DNA of 64,000 nucleotides from CAZMRW01 sp964568805 (GCA_964568805.1 CAZMRW010000009.1:1-64000), one strand, 5' to 3'; shown: positions 35,702 to 44,397, counted from the first letter of the stretch. The notes: a model not told the origin generated them from the sequence alone. A program made the numbers and translations.

Positions 35702-36526
35702 ATGGAAAATACGGATCCTTTGATTACCGTCATCATCGCAGTTTACAATGGTAAAGCGACCTTGCAGCAATGTATCGATAGTTTCATTCGGCAAACCTAT
35801 CGATACAAGCAATTGATCATTATCGATGGGGGATCAAAAGACGGCACGGTCGCCGTGCTGGAGGAAAATCGAGAACACATCGGCTATTGGCTGTCTGAGC
35901 CGGATCGGGGAATCTACAACGCCTGGAACAAAGCCTTGCCCCATGCAACAGGCAGCTGGATTTGTTTTCTCGGAGCGGATGATTATTTTTGGGATGAAAG
36001 CGTCCTGGCAAGGTTGAGCGAGCATCTGGAACGTCTTCCGCTTTCCACTCGCCTGGCTTACGGTAAAGTCATGTTTGTCGATCCTGACGGAAACGAGCTC
36101 TACCCTGTGGGAGCGCCTTGGCACGAAATAAAAGAAAGCTTTACACGTGCCATGTGTATTCCACACCCGGCGGTTATGCACAGAAGAAGCCTGTTCGAGC
36201 AGTATGGCCGGTTTGATGAATCGTTTCGTATTGCCGCAGACTATGAATTTTTACTTCGCGAGTTGCCGTCGGCCGACATATCATTCGTTTCGGATGTCAT
36301 TGTCGTCGGAATGAGGCAGGGCGGAATCAGCAGCACCTCGGCCAATTTATCGATCGCGCTGGATGAAATTCGACGTGCGCAGCGAATGCATGGCTATTTT
36401 CCGCCCTGGCATATAAAATTCGTCTCCAGGCTGAGCGTCATTGTGCGCCTGTTTTTAATAAAAATTTTTGGTGACGCTGCGGTCAGAAAATGGATCAATT
36501 GGAGCAAGCGGGTAAACTTGCAATGA
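35702..36526 (+). CDS. GT2-family glycosyltransferase
   Basis: A 274-residue GT-A enzyme of the WcaA kind: ITVIIAVYNGKATLQQCIDS at the N-terminus, IIIDGGSKDGT, WLSEPDRGIYNAWNKAL and the metal site GADD. The acceptor domain carries FDESFRIAADYEFLLREL. The WLSEPDRGIYDA motif is frequent in galactosyl/glucosyltransferases of O-antigen loci. It follows the GMD gene by 97 bases of plain sequence and is co-directional. Confidence 0.9.
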   Translation: MENTDPLITVIIAVYNGKATLQQCIDSFIRQTYRYKQLIIIDGGSKDGTVAVLEENREHIGYWLSEPDRGIYNAWNKALPHATGSWICFLGADDYFWDESVLARLSEHLERLPLSTRLAYGKVMFVDPDGNELYPVGAPWHEIKESFTRAMCIPHPAVMHRRSLFEQYGRFDESFRIAADYEFLLRELPSADISFVSDVIVVGMRQGGISSTSANLSIALDEIRRAQRMHGYFPPWHIKFVSRLSVIVRLFLIKIFGDAAVRKWINWSKRVNLQ

Positions 36527-36573
36527 ACTCAAAGCTGGGAATAATTTCCTCAGGATTACCGGGATAGCATGTG

Positions 36574-37524
36574 ATGCGTGTTGCAGTAACCGGCGGCCGC
36601 GGATTTATCGGCAAAAAACTGGTTGAGGCTTTGCTGGCGAGAGGCGACAAAGTACGCGTCCTGACGCGCCCAAAAAATACCCTGACTTGGCCGGGCGTCG
36701 ACCTGGTGACAGGTGATTTAACCTCTTCCGATACCGATCTTGCAGCGTTCCTGGATGATGTCGATCTGCTCTATCATTGTGCCGGTGAAATCAGTGATAT
36801 CGCGCGCATGAGAGAAGTGCATGTTTCGGGAACGGAGAGGCTGATTGAAGCCGCTCAGGGTCGTATCGGCCGCTGGGTGCAGTTAAGCAGCGTCGGGGCT
36901 TACGGGCCGGTTCGTGCCGGAAAGGTCAGCGAGGACTCGCCGGAAGCGCCCGCAGGAGAATACGAGTGTACCAAGACCGAGGCCGATGCCCTGGTGCGTT
37001 CGGCAGGCGTCAACGGAAAATTTTCTCAGGTTATCTTGCGGCCATCCATTGTTTATGGGCCGACCATGACCAACCGTTCCGTTTTTCAGTTGATTGATGC
37101 CGTTGCACGGGGCTGGTTTGCCTTTATCGGCAAGCCGGGTGCATCCGCAAATTATATTCATGTTGACAATGTGGTTCAGGCCTTGCTGGTTTGCGGTGGT
37201 AAAGCGGAAGCCGCCGGTCGCACCTATATCATCTCCGATCACTGCACGCTCGAGGATTTTATTGGCCTGATTGCCAAAAGTCTCGGCCGTCCTGATCCCG
37301 GATTAAGACTGCCCGAATGGTTAATGCGCGGGGCGGCAAGCCTTGGCCATGCGCTACCCGGATTTCCGTTAACCGAAAGTCGAGTCGATGCGCTGACCAA
37401 TTTTGCCTGGTATTCCGATGAACGTCTTATCCGGGAAACAGGGTATCATCGCGTCCGCAGTATCGAATCCGGCATCGTTCAGATGGTTGAAGAATGGGGT
37501 CAAAACCAAAATAAAGATCTGTGA
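36574..37524 (+). CDS. NAD-dependent epimerase/dehydratase (extended SDR)
   Basis: A 316-residue SDR. The dinucleotide motif is VTGGRGFIGKKL, the active site is in GEYECTKTEAD (YxxxK) and VILRPSIVYGP follows. It would reduce, epimerise or dehydrate a nucleotide sugar. Given the upstream GMD-like gene it could be a GDP-4-keto-6-deoxymannose reductase or epimerase, but the sequence does not decide this. Either GTG 36571 or ATG 36574 could start it; ATG is preferred. It overlaps the next glycosyltransferase by four bases. Confidence 0.82.
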   Translation: MRVAVTGGRGFIGKKLVEALLARGDKVRVLTRPKNTLTWPGVDLVTGDLTSSDTDLAAFLDDVDLLYHCAGEISDIARMREVHVSGTERLIEAAQGRIGRWVQLSSVGAYGPVRAGKVSEDSPEAPAGEYECTKTEADALVRSAGVNGKFSQVILRPSIVYGPTMTNRSVFQLIDAVARGWFAFIGKPGASANYIHVDNVVQALLVCGGKAEAAGRTYIISDHCTLEDFIGLIAKSLGRPDPGLRLPEWLMRGAASLGHALPGFPLTESRVDALTNFAWYSDERLIRETGYHRVRSIESGIVQMVEEWGQNQNKDL

Positions 37525-38654
37525 AGAAAATCTGTTTTACCGCCACCATTCCTGCCGTCGTGTACTCTTTTCTGAAGGAGCATATCCGAGCCTGTGCGGA
37601 AAAGTGGAGTGCCAAGATCAGCACCCATCCGCAGGGAGCGGAGCTTTTAAGCGATCTTGACGCTCAATTCATTCCAATACCATTCGAACGAAAAATATCG
37701 CCCTGGCGGGATCTGTGTGCGTTGCTGCAATTACTGAGGCTGTTTCGCCGCGAGCGTTTCGATCTTGTGCATTCCATTATGCCTAAAACCGGCTTGTTGA
37801 CGATGATGGCGGCCTGGGCAGCCGGCGTACCCAATCGGTTACATACCTTCACCGGTCAGGTATGGGCGACAAGACAGGGCTGGAAACGCAGCGCGCTGAA
37901 ACTGTTCGACCGCTTGATCGTGTTATTTGCCACACAGATCCTGGTGGATAGTCCATCACAGCGTGATTTTCTGGTGGCTGAAGGCATCATAGGCAAAGAC
38001 AAGGCTCAAGTTTTGGGACATGGCTCGATCTGCGGTGTGGACGTCCGGCGATTTCATCCGGACCTGGCAGCCAGACAGGCAGTGCGTAAACAACTGGGTA
38101 TCGATGAGGCGCAGACCGTTATTCTATTTTTAGGGAGATTAAATCGTGATAAAGGCATGCTCGATCTTGCGGCTGCTTTTGCCGAAATCGCTGCGCATCG
38201 GTCAGATGTTGTGCTGGCGCTGGTTGGCGCGGAAGAAGATGTGACTTTCGAGTCCGTTCGGGAAATTTGCCGAGCCTGCAGCCACCAATTAAGGCGAGTC
38301 AGTTTTACACCCGAACCGGAACGGTTTCTGGCGATGGCCGATATTTTTTGTCTGCCCAGTTATCGGGAAGGCTTCGGTCAGGTTATTATAGAAGCCGCCG
38401 CAGCCGGTATTCCAACGGTTGCGACACGGATATATGGTATAGTCGATGCCGTTGCGGAGGGAGAGACAGGGCTGTTATATCCTGCCGGGGATGTCCCGGC
38501 GCTGACGCATAACTTATTAATATGCATAGAAAACAAAGATTTTCGCCAAAAGATGGGCGAAGCTGCCCGAGCAAGGGCGCTAGCGTTGTTTTCCAGTCAA
38601 AAAATTACCGGCGAATTATTGAATCTATACGATAAGGTACTCAACAGAGGTTAA
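37521..38654 (+). CDS. GT4-family glycosyltransferase
   Basis: A 377-residue GT-B enzyme with a GTG start. The donor domain contains ILFLGRLNRDKGMLDLAAAF and the EX7E motif EGFGQVIIE; the acceptor domain has VHSIMPKTGLLTMMAAW and TFTGQVWATRQG, features of the PglA/WbpU-like branch that adds the second sugar to an undecaprenyl-diphosphate amino sugar. With WbpL- and WbpM-like genes downstream this may be the enzyme that extends the first sugar. It overlaps the SDR gene by four bases. Confidence 0.88.
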   Translation: MKKICFTATIPAVVYSFLKEHIRACAEKWSAKISTHPQGAELLSDLDAQFIPIPFERKISPWRDLCALLQLLRLFRRERFDLVHSIMPKTGLLTMMAAWAAGVPNRLHTFTGQVWATRQGWKRSALKLFDRLIVLFATQILVDSPSQRDFLVAEGIIGKDKAQVLGHGSICGVDVRRFHPDLAARQAVRKQLGIDEAQTVILFLGRLNRDKGMLDLAAAFAEIAAHRSDVVLALVGAEEDVTFESVREICRACSHQLRRVSFTPEPERFLAMADIFCLPSYREGFGQVIIEAAAAGIPTVATRIYGIVDAVAEGETGLLYPAGDVPALTHNLLICIENKDFRQKMGEAARARALALFSSQKITGELLNLYDKVLNRG

Positions 38655-38671
38655 CTCATTAGCCACGTTAC

Positions 38672-39664
38672 ATGAATGCACCATTGAAAAATCAATCCCA
38701 ACTGCAGGCCGAAAGGCTTCTCATCACCGGCGCCAACGGGTTTATCGGGCGAGATTTGTGCGCCAAAACGATCAGCCGCGGGTGGCAGGTGAGAGCAGTT
38801 CTCCGCAGTTCTCGTCAACTGCCTTCGGTTTTGGATCGGGTGACGGTAGACAACATAGACGAAAATACCGATTGGACACAGGCATTACAGAATATCAGTG
38901 TTGTGATTCACCTTGCCGGCCGCGTACATGTCGTCAGGGATTCAGCCCTGGATCCGCTGTCCGATTTTCGGCGCATCAATGTTGACGGCACCCTGAATCT
39001 GGCACGGCAGGCTGCAAAGGCGGGTATCCGGCGATTTATTTTTATCAGTTCCATCAAGGTTAACGGAGAAAATTCACCAGCGGGACAGCCTTATACGTTA
39101 TCGGATCAGCCGGCGCCTATTGATCCCTATGGAATATCCAAATATGAAGCGGAAGAAGCCTTACGCCGGTTGTCCGTCGAAACCGGCATGGACGTGGTCA
39201 TTCTCAGGCCGCCACTGGTATACGGGCCGGGCGTGCAGGGTAATTTCCTCAGTATGATGCGATGGCTGGATAAGGGCATCCCGTTGCCTTTGGCATCGAT
39301 AAATAACAAACGAACTCTGGTTTCCCTCGATAATCTGGTCGATTTAATCATGACCTGCATAACACACCCGGGAGCGGCAAATCAGACCTTCTTGGCGGGC
39401 GATGGCGAAGATCTTTCGACGACCGAATTGCTGCAGCGCACTGCGCGTGCGCTCGGCAAAAAAGCGCGGCTACTGCCGATACCTGTCTGGCTATTGCGAT
39501 TCTGCCTGGGATTGATTGGAAAAAGTGCGGCGCTACAAAAGCTGTGCGGCTCCCTGCAGGTGGATATTAACAAGACCCGCGAACAACTGAACTGGACACC
39601 GCCAACGGGGGTCGACGAAGCCCTGCGCAAGACCGCCCGGGATTATTTAAAGGCCTATAAATGA
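38672..39664 (+). CDS. WbpV-like UDP-sugar 4-reductase/epimerase (extended SDR)
   Basis: A 330-residue SDR: LITGANGFIGRDLCAKTI (NAD site), ISSIKVNGE and the YxxxK site DPYGISK. SIKVNGE-type SDRs next to WbpL are WbpV-like enzymes that reduce the 4-keto intermediate made by WbpM-type dehydratases to UDP-QuiNAc or UDP-FucNAc. Its stop overlaps the WbpL-like start by four bases and WbpM follows, the same functional trio as in Pseudomonas O-antigen clusters. The exact stereochemistry cannot be read. Confidence 0.85.
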   Translation: MNAPLKNQSQLQAERLLITGANGFIGRDLCAKTISRGWQVRAVLRSSRQLPSVLDRVTVDNIDENTDWTQALQNISVVIHLAGRVHVVRDSALDPLSDFRRINVDGTLNLARQAAKAGIRRFIFISSIKVNGENSPAGQPYTLSDQPAPIDPYGISKYEAEEALRRLSVETGMDVVILRPPLVYGPGVQGNFLSMMRWLDKGIPLPLASINNKRTLVSLDNLVDLIMTCITHPGAANQTFLAGDGEDLSTTELLQRTARALGKKARLLPIPVWLLRFCLGLIGKSAALQKLCGSLQVDINKTREQLNWTPPTGVDEALRKTARDYLKAYK

Positions 39665-40680
39665 TCGGATGGGTATCGATTCTTTTGTTGGCTTGGTTAG
39701 CCGCGACGATATTGACCGGGATCATTCGCCGCTACGCCTTGACCGTAAATCTTTTGGATATTCCCAATCAGCGCAGTTCTCATACCCTGCCTACTCCGCG
39801 AGGGGGCGGACTGGCGATAGTCATCGTCTTCATGATCGGTCTTCCGGTTCTTAACGGCATGGGCTTTTTGGATCAACAGGCGACGTGGGCGTTCCTGGGC
39901 GCAGGCGCCTGGGTGGCATTGGTCGGTTTTCTGGACGACCATCAACATATCCCTGCACGATGGAGATTGCTGGCGCATTTTGTTGCGGCGGTATGGGCCC
40001 TGGTCTGGTTGGGCGGATTGCCGCCGCTGGAAGTGTTCGGATATGCTCTTGATTTGGGTTGGATCGGCCATCTGTTAGGGCTTTTTTATCTGGTTTGGTT
40101 GCTCAATCTCTACAATTTTATGGATGGCATCGATGGACTTGCCGGGATTGAAGCCGTCACCGTTTGTTTGGGCGGAGTTGTGCTATATCTGTTAACGGAC
40201 GACAGCACTCCATGGCTCGCGCCGGCATTGTTGGCGATGGCAGTCACCGGTTTTTTATGGTGGAATTTTCCGCCCGCCAGGATATTTATGGGCGATGCAG
40301 GCAGCGGATTTTTAGGCATTGTCTTGGGGCTGTTTTCCCTGCAGGCCACAAAAGTTTCTCCGCAATTTTTTTGGAGCTGGATGATATTGCTGGGCGTATT
40401 TATCGTCGATGCGACATGGACCTTGTTCCGGCGGTTATTGAGCGGCGAGGAAGTACATCAGGCGCATCGCAGCCATGCTTATCAACATGCGTCGCGTTAT
40501 TTTGGCGCCCATAAGCCGGTAACAATGTGGGTCGGAACAATCAATCTATGCTGGCTGACGCCGCTGGCATTGGCCGTCGGCTTGGCTAAGCTTGATGGCC
40601 TATCCGGTGTCGTTCTGGCCTATTTTCCGTTGGTATTATTGGCTATCAAGTTCAATGCAGGCCAGCAGGAGTCGAGTTAG
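39661..40680 (+). CDS. WecA/WbpL-type polyprenyl-phosphate sugar-1-phosphate transferase
   Basis: Initiating transferase that places an amino-sugar phosphate on undecaprenyl phosphate. A 339-residue membrane protein with about 10 hydrophobic segments. Conserved acidic motifs are LDDH (91-94), NFMDGIDGLAG (152-162) and the MGDAGSGFLG block; RGGGLAIV near 47-54 is also typical. Closest in pattern to WbpL of Pseudomonas, which starts O-antigen units with FucNAc or QuiNAc. Flanked by the SDR that would make this donor and by WbpM. Confidence 0.92.
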   Translation: MIGWVSILLLAWLAATILTGIIRRYALTVNLLDIPNQRSSHTLPTPRGGGLAIVIVFMIGLPVLNGMGFLDQQATWAFLGAGAWVALVGFLDDHQHIPARWRLLAHFVAAVWALVWLGGLPPLEVFGYALDLGWIGHLLGLFYLVWLLNLYNFMDGIDGLAGIEAVTVCLGGVVLYLLTDDSTPWLAPALLAMAVTGFLWWNFPPARIFMGDAGSGFLGIVLGLFSLQATKVSPQFFWSWMILLGVFIVDATWTLFRRLLSGEEVHQAHRSHAYQHASRYFGAHKPVTMWVGTINLCWLTPLALAVGLAKLDGLSGVVLAYFPLVLLAIKFNAGQQESS

Positions 40681-42668
40681 TGAAGACAAGCTTAGCGCAC
40701 TGGTTCATCGGACTCTCACGACGTACCAAGGCGGTCATTTTAATCAGCGCCGATATCATTTTTGCAGTATTGGCACTATGGTTGGCGTTCTCGTTACGAT
40801 TAGGCCTGCTCTATGTGCCGAAAGGTCCCGAATGGTACCTTTTTGCCGTTGCGCCGGTGTTAACCGTGCCGATTTTTGCCAGGTTAGGGCTTTACCGAGC
40901 CATTATCCGCTACATCGAAGTTCGGGCATTGTGGACGATCATCCAGGCGGTTACGATTTATGCCTTTGTGTTCGCCGGTATCTATTTTACGCCTTTTATC
41001 CTCTATGAAACCGGCATTCGCAATCTGCCCCGCACCGTACCTCTGTTAAACTGGCTGATCATGGTGCTGCTGGTCGGCAGCAGCCGGTTTTTTGCACGGT
41101 GGTGGCTTGGCGATATCTATTTACAGCTCGGCGGCGGGCGTAAATCGGCCGATCACCGCAAGAATAATGTATTGATTTATGGCGCCGGAAGCGCCGGGGT
41201 GCAGTTGGCTTCGGCTTTGGCTCATGGACGTGAGTTCAGGCCGGTTGCCTTCATCGATGACGATGTAAAGTTGCATAAGCATAAAATCAACGGTTTACGG
41301 ATATATCCATTCAGCTCGTTAAGCTATTTAATCGAGAGGCATCAAATTTCAGATATTCTCCTGGCGCTGCCGTCAGCAAGCCGGGCGCGGAAAAGCGAGC
41401 TGATCCGTATGCTCGAACCCTATGCCGTACATGTCATGTCGATGCCGGGTTTGTCTGATATTGCCCAAGGCAAAGTAACCTTTGATACGCTGCAGGAAGT
41501 GGATATCGGCGATCTATTGGGCCGCGATCCGGTGGCGCCTGATCAATCTCTGCTGCATGCCGATATCACCGGCAAGGTGGTCATGGTCACCGGGGCCGGC
41601 GGTTCCATCGGTTCGGAACTCTGCCGTCAGATTGTTCTGCTGCAACCTGCTGCGTTGATCCTGTATGAACTCAGTGAATTCGCGCTTTATCAAATTGACA
41701 AGGAGCTGTCTTTTTTATTGAGCAAAACCAAAAATACCAGCCAAGCCGAGTTGATCGCGATATTAGGTTCCGTGACGGACTTTAGGCGATTGCAGAAAGT
41801 TTGCAAGACATATAAAGTTCAAACGATCTATCATGCGGCGGCCTATAAGCATGTACCGATGGTGGAAAAAAATCCGGGGGAGGCGATCCGCAATAATGTG
41901 TTCGGCACCTTGCATGCCGCTCAAGCCGCTATTCAGGCAAATGCCGATACTTTTGTGCTCATTTCAACCGATAAGGCCGTCAGGCCGACCAATACGATGG
42001 GCGCCAGCAAACGCTTTGCCGAATTGATATTACAAGCCTTAAGCCACGATACCGGCGTCAAACATCATACGCGTTTCACGATGGTAAGGTTCGGCAATGT
42101 TTTGGGGTCTTCAGGATCGGTGGTGCCGCTATTCAGAGAGCAGATTGCCATAGGCGGTCCGGTAACCGTTACCGACCCGAAAATCATTCGCTATTTCATG
42201 ACCATACCCGAGGCTGCCCAACTGGTCATCCAGGCCGGCGCGATGGGGAACGGCGGCGATGTATTCGTGCTGGACATGGGCGAGCCCATCCGTATTCTCG
42301 ATTTGGCAAAAAGAATGATTCATCTAAGCGGTTTGGAAATAAAAGACGAAACGCATCCGTCCGGAGAAATTGAGATTCATTTTACCGGCTTGAGGCCTGG
42401 TGAAAAGCTTTATGAGGAGCTGTTGATCGGTGACAATGTTTCGGAAACCGGTCATTCCAGGATAATGCGGGCTGAAGAACACGAAATTCCCTGGACTGAA
42501 TTGGAACAATTGCTGGTTGCTTTGGATCACGCAGCGAATCAGGATGACTTTGAAGAAGTGAGAGAAATTTTGACGAAGGCGGTTTCGGGTTTTGTTCCGC
42601 AATGCGACATTGAAGATTTATTGTGGAAGAAAATCAGGCTTGATGAAAATCATTGCTCTGTTATGTGA
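40680..42668 (+). CDS. wbpM: WbpM-type UDP-GlcNAc 4,6-dehydratase, membrane-anchored
   Basis: A 662-residue protein. The N-terminal 120 residues contain four hydrophobic helices, followed by a CoA-binding-like Rossmann domain (NNVLIYGAGSAGVQLASAL) and a C-terminal catalytic SDR domain with GAGGSIG (305-311), YHAAAYKHVPMVE and STDKAVRPTNTMGASKR. The active-site Tyr of ordinary SDRs is replaced by Met440 with Lys444 (MxxxK), the hallmark of the large WbpM/FlaA1-related dehydratases. It makes the 4-keto-6-deoxy UDP-HexNAc for the preceding SDR. Start GTG overlaps the WbpL-like stop by one base. Last gene of the locus. Confidence 0.95.
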   Translation: MKTSLAHWFIGLSRRTKAVILISADIIFAVLALWLAFSLRLGLLYVPKGPEWYLFAVAPVLTVPIFARLGLYRAIIRYIEVRALWTIIQAVTIYAFVFAGIYFTPFILYETGIRNLPRTVPLLNWLIMVLLVGSSRFFARWWLGDIYLQLGGGRKSADHRKNNVLIYGAGSAGVQLASALAHGREFRPVAFIDDDVKLHKHKINGLRIYPFSSLSYLIERHQISDILLALPSASRARKSELIRMLEPYAVHVMSMPGLSDIAQGKVTFDTLQEVDIGDLLGRDPVAPDQSLLHADITGKVVMVTGAGGSIGSELCRQIVLLQPAALILYELSEFALYQIDKELSFLLSKTKNTSQAELIAILGSVTDFRRLQKVCKTYKVQTIYHAAAYKHVPMVEKNPGEAIRNNVFGTLHAAQAAIQANADTFVLISTDKAVRPTNTMGASKRFAELILQALSHDTGVKHHTRFTMVRFGNVLGSSGSVVPLFREQIAIGGPVTVTDPKIIRYFMTIPEAAQLVIQAGAMGNGGDVFVLDMGEPIRILDLAKRMIHLSGLEIKDETHPSGEIEIHFTGLRPGEKLYEELLIGDNVSETGHSRIMRAEEHEIPWTELEQLLVALDHAANQDDFEEVREILTKAVSGFVPQCDIEDLLWKKIRLDENHCSVM

Positions 42669-42797
42669 GACATTTCTGTTTAATCGCCATCAGTCTTGAA
42701 TTGATTCCGGCAATAGGCAAACAGAGTTTGATTTTTGATTTTGGCGAAATCGCTGAAAGATCAGGATGGTTTACCCGCCATGCGCCGAATAAAACGT

Positions 42798-42833
42798 AAA
42801 AAAAACCTCCCGGGGTCATACGACCGAGGGAGG
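42798..42833 (-). terminator. Strong intrinsic terminator, minus strand
   Basis: On the minus strand CCTCCC and GGGAGG (42828-42833 and 42806-42811) pair, with an inner GGTC/GACC stem around a GTAT loop, followed by eight T (plus-strand A run 42798-42805). No ordinary minus-strand gene ends here, which is why an sRNA or the transcript of the 50-residue gene at 43067-43219 is proposed. Confidence 0.85.
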
Positions 42834-42880
42834 CGAAAATAATCAAGCAGGTTAAGTATGAGGAGGGACTACTTGATTGG
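42798..42880 (-). ncRNA. Candidate small RNA with an anti-Shine-Dalgarno loop
   Basis: Read on the minus strand: a perfect seven-base stem (AATCAAG, 42872-42878, with CTTGATT, 42841-42847) encloses a 24-base loop containing CCCTCCTC (42860-42867), a complement of the ribosome-binding site. Eight bases later follows a strong intrinsic terminator ending in eight U. This two-hairpin layout with a CCUCC loop is common among trans-acting bacterial sRNAs. It lies in an 820-base region without any large gene between wbpM and the LysR gene. The 5' end is not determined; a TATAAC element about 100 bases upstream has no good -35. Confidence 0.5.
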
Positions 42881-43066
42881 TACAGCACTAGCAGGATGTA
42901 AAAATGGCTGCTCATGGCTTATTCAGCGTGCCCTGGTAAATCGCCGTTTAACCAAAGCGCCTTTGAGCAATTTGAATGAGGTGGATGTTATACACCGGCG
43001 CTCCGATAAGCAGAGCTAATCCAGGCATTTTCGATGCCTTATTCGGAGTGCGTCAAGCGTTAAGGT

Positions 43067-43219
43067 TTATCCTTTCACTCTGGTTCTCATCACAATATTG
43101 CTGAAAATGGCTGCAACAGCAAATGATAAGGTCGAGATGACAAATTGGCCGGTAATAAAACACCAGATTCCACCAATAAACAGCAAACTTATCACTAAAT
43201 CTTTTTTAAAGTCGTTCAT
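43067..43219 (-). CDS. Small hydrophobic membrane protein, 50 residues
   Basis: An ATG-to-TAA frame encoding 50 residues: a charged start (MNDFKKD), two hydrophobic stretches (LVISLLFIGGIWCFI and FVISTLSFAVAAIF) and a basic end (RTRVKG). The pattern fits a two-helix or re-entrant inner-membrane protein with positive ends on the cytoplasmic side. GGGG lies eight bases before the ATG and a promoter is visible at 43303-43330. It is divergent from the LysR gene and could be its target. No family is recognised. Confidence 0.6.
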   Translation of the reverse strand: MNDFKKDLVISLLFIGGIWCFITGQFVISTLSFAVAAIFSNIVMRTRVKG

Positions 43220-43302
43220 CGTGAATACCCCGGCACGTAATTAAAACACAATCTACAGTTTTGAGACTGATCAGGATTTGATTCTTAAGCTGAGTAGGCT
43301 AC

Positions 43303-43330
43303 ACTATACAGGGTTATAATTTGTATACAA
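43303..43330 (-). promoter_or_regulatory. Promoter for the 50-residue membrane protein gene
   Basis: Minus-strand TTGTAT (43325-43330), 16-base spacer, TATAGT (43303-43308). The -35 lies in the 10-base palindrome TTGTATACAA (43321-43330). Predicted leader is about 80 bases. Confidence 0.5.
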
Positions 43331-43336
43331 TATAGC

Positions 43337-43356
43337 AAATAATAAATTTATTATTT
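43337..43356. promoter_or_regulatory. 20-base perfect palindrome upstream of the LysR gene
   Basis: The half-site AAATAATAAA is followed by its exact complement TTTATTATTT. It lies between the divergent 50-residue gene and the LysR gene, seven bases from the TTGTATACAA palindrome and 17 bases before a consensus TATAAT (43374-43379), so it overlaps the -35 region of the LysR promoter. A regulator operator is likely, although AT-rich palindromes can arise by chance. Confidence 0.5.
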
Positions 43357-43488
43357 CTTATTTCGAAACAATGTATAATGTCAACGTTTTTATAGTTCAA
43401 CCCTTGTTTATTTATGGACCTATTCCGTTGACTCATCAGAAAAATGCAAGCTTTTCGATGACCGTCATTGACACTCGAGGACGCTTCA

Positions 43489-44397
43489 TTGGATAAGCTG
43501 ACCAGTATGAATGTATTTGTACGCGTGGCGAAAGCCGGCAGTTTCGCCGGCGGCGCGCGTGATCTGGATATGTCCAGAGCCATGGCGACCAAGCATATCA
43601 TTCATCTCGAGGGGAGCCTCGGTACCCGATTATTCAACAGGACGACGCGCAGCTTAAGTCTGACCGAAGTCGGCGCATCTTATCTGGAGCGATGCCAGCA
43701 GGTCCTGCTCGATGTTGAAGAAATGGAAGCGGCGGTAACCCATTTGCAGACCGAACCTCGAGGCGCATTAAAAATCAGTGCGCCGCCGGTTATCGGCGCG
43801 ACCCATATCGCCCACGCGGTTTCCGAATTCTTAAAATTGCATCCGGATTTAAACGTGGAAATGATTCTGCAAAGCAGTCCGGGGGATCTGATCGACGACG
43901 GCATCGATCTGGCGATCTATTTGGGCGCCCTCGACGACACCAGTATGTTTGCGAGAAAATTGGCCAGTTCATCGCTGATTGTTTGCGGCTCTCCGGATTA
44001 CCTGGCGAAACAGGGTGTGCCGAAAGTTCCTGAAGATTTAGCCCGGCATAGCTGCCTGGTTAACTGGGCGATTCCACCAAAAAACAAATGGCCATTTAAG
44101 GCCGAAACGGGACATCAGGTGATCAATGTCTCCGGCAGAATGCAGGCCAATGTGGCAGACCCCATTCGGATTGCCGCCATCAGTGGTTTGGGTTTGGTGA
44201 TGCTGCCTGTTTATATAGTCGGCAGAGATATTGAAAAGGGCCGGCTGGTTCAGGTTCTGGATAATTATTTATCTCCTCCTCTGGAAATTCATGCGGTCTA
44301 TCCGCACAGAAAGTACCTGTCAGCCAAGGTAAGAATGTTCATGGATTTTCTGCAAACGTGGCTGGAACCGCGGGTCAGTAAACCGGATTCAGATTAA
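43489..44397 (+). CDS. LysR-family transcriptional regulator
   Basis: A 302-residue LTTR: winged helix-turn-helix at residues 1-60 (FVRVAKAGSFAGGARDLDMS ...), linker helix, and periplasmic-binding-like effector domain (GALKISAPPVIGATHIA onwards). It is of the CrgA/YhjC-like group. The TTG at 43489 has GAGGA seven bases upstream (43477-43481) and gives the family-typical MDKLTSMNVFVRV; a longer TTG start at 43468 is less likely. Its stop overlaps the next ATG by one base, so it is in an operon with a methyltransferase and a rhodanese, unusual for LysR regulators, which are mostly divergent. It may also control the divergent small gene. Confidence 0.9.
   Translation: MDKLTSMNVFVRVAKAGSFAGGARDLDMSRAMATKHIIHLEGSLGTRLFNRTTRSLSLTEVGASYLERCQQVLLDVEEMEAAVTHLQTEPRGALKISAPPVIGATHIAHAVSEFLKLHPDLNVEMILQSSPGDLIDDGIDLAIYLGALDDTSMFARKLASSSLIVCGSPDYLAKQGVPKVPEDLARHSCLVNWAIPPKNKWPFKAETGHQVINVSGRMQANVADPIRIAAISGLGLVMLPVYIVGRDIEKGRLVQVLDNYLSPPLEIHAVYPHRKYLSAKVRMFMDFLQTWLEPRVSKPDSD

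Noticed and set aside
42858..43019. 53-codon plus-strand frame containing AGGAGG and a lipobox-like LAGC
   Set aside because: The purine-rich stretch lies inside the frame, the ATG has no ribosome site, and the same bases fit better as the loop of a minus-strand sRNA. A TTG start after AGGAGG remains a weak possibility.
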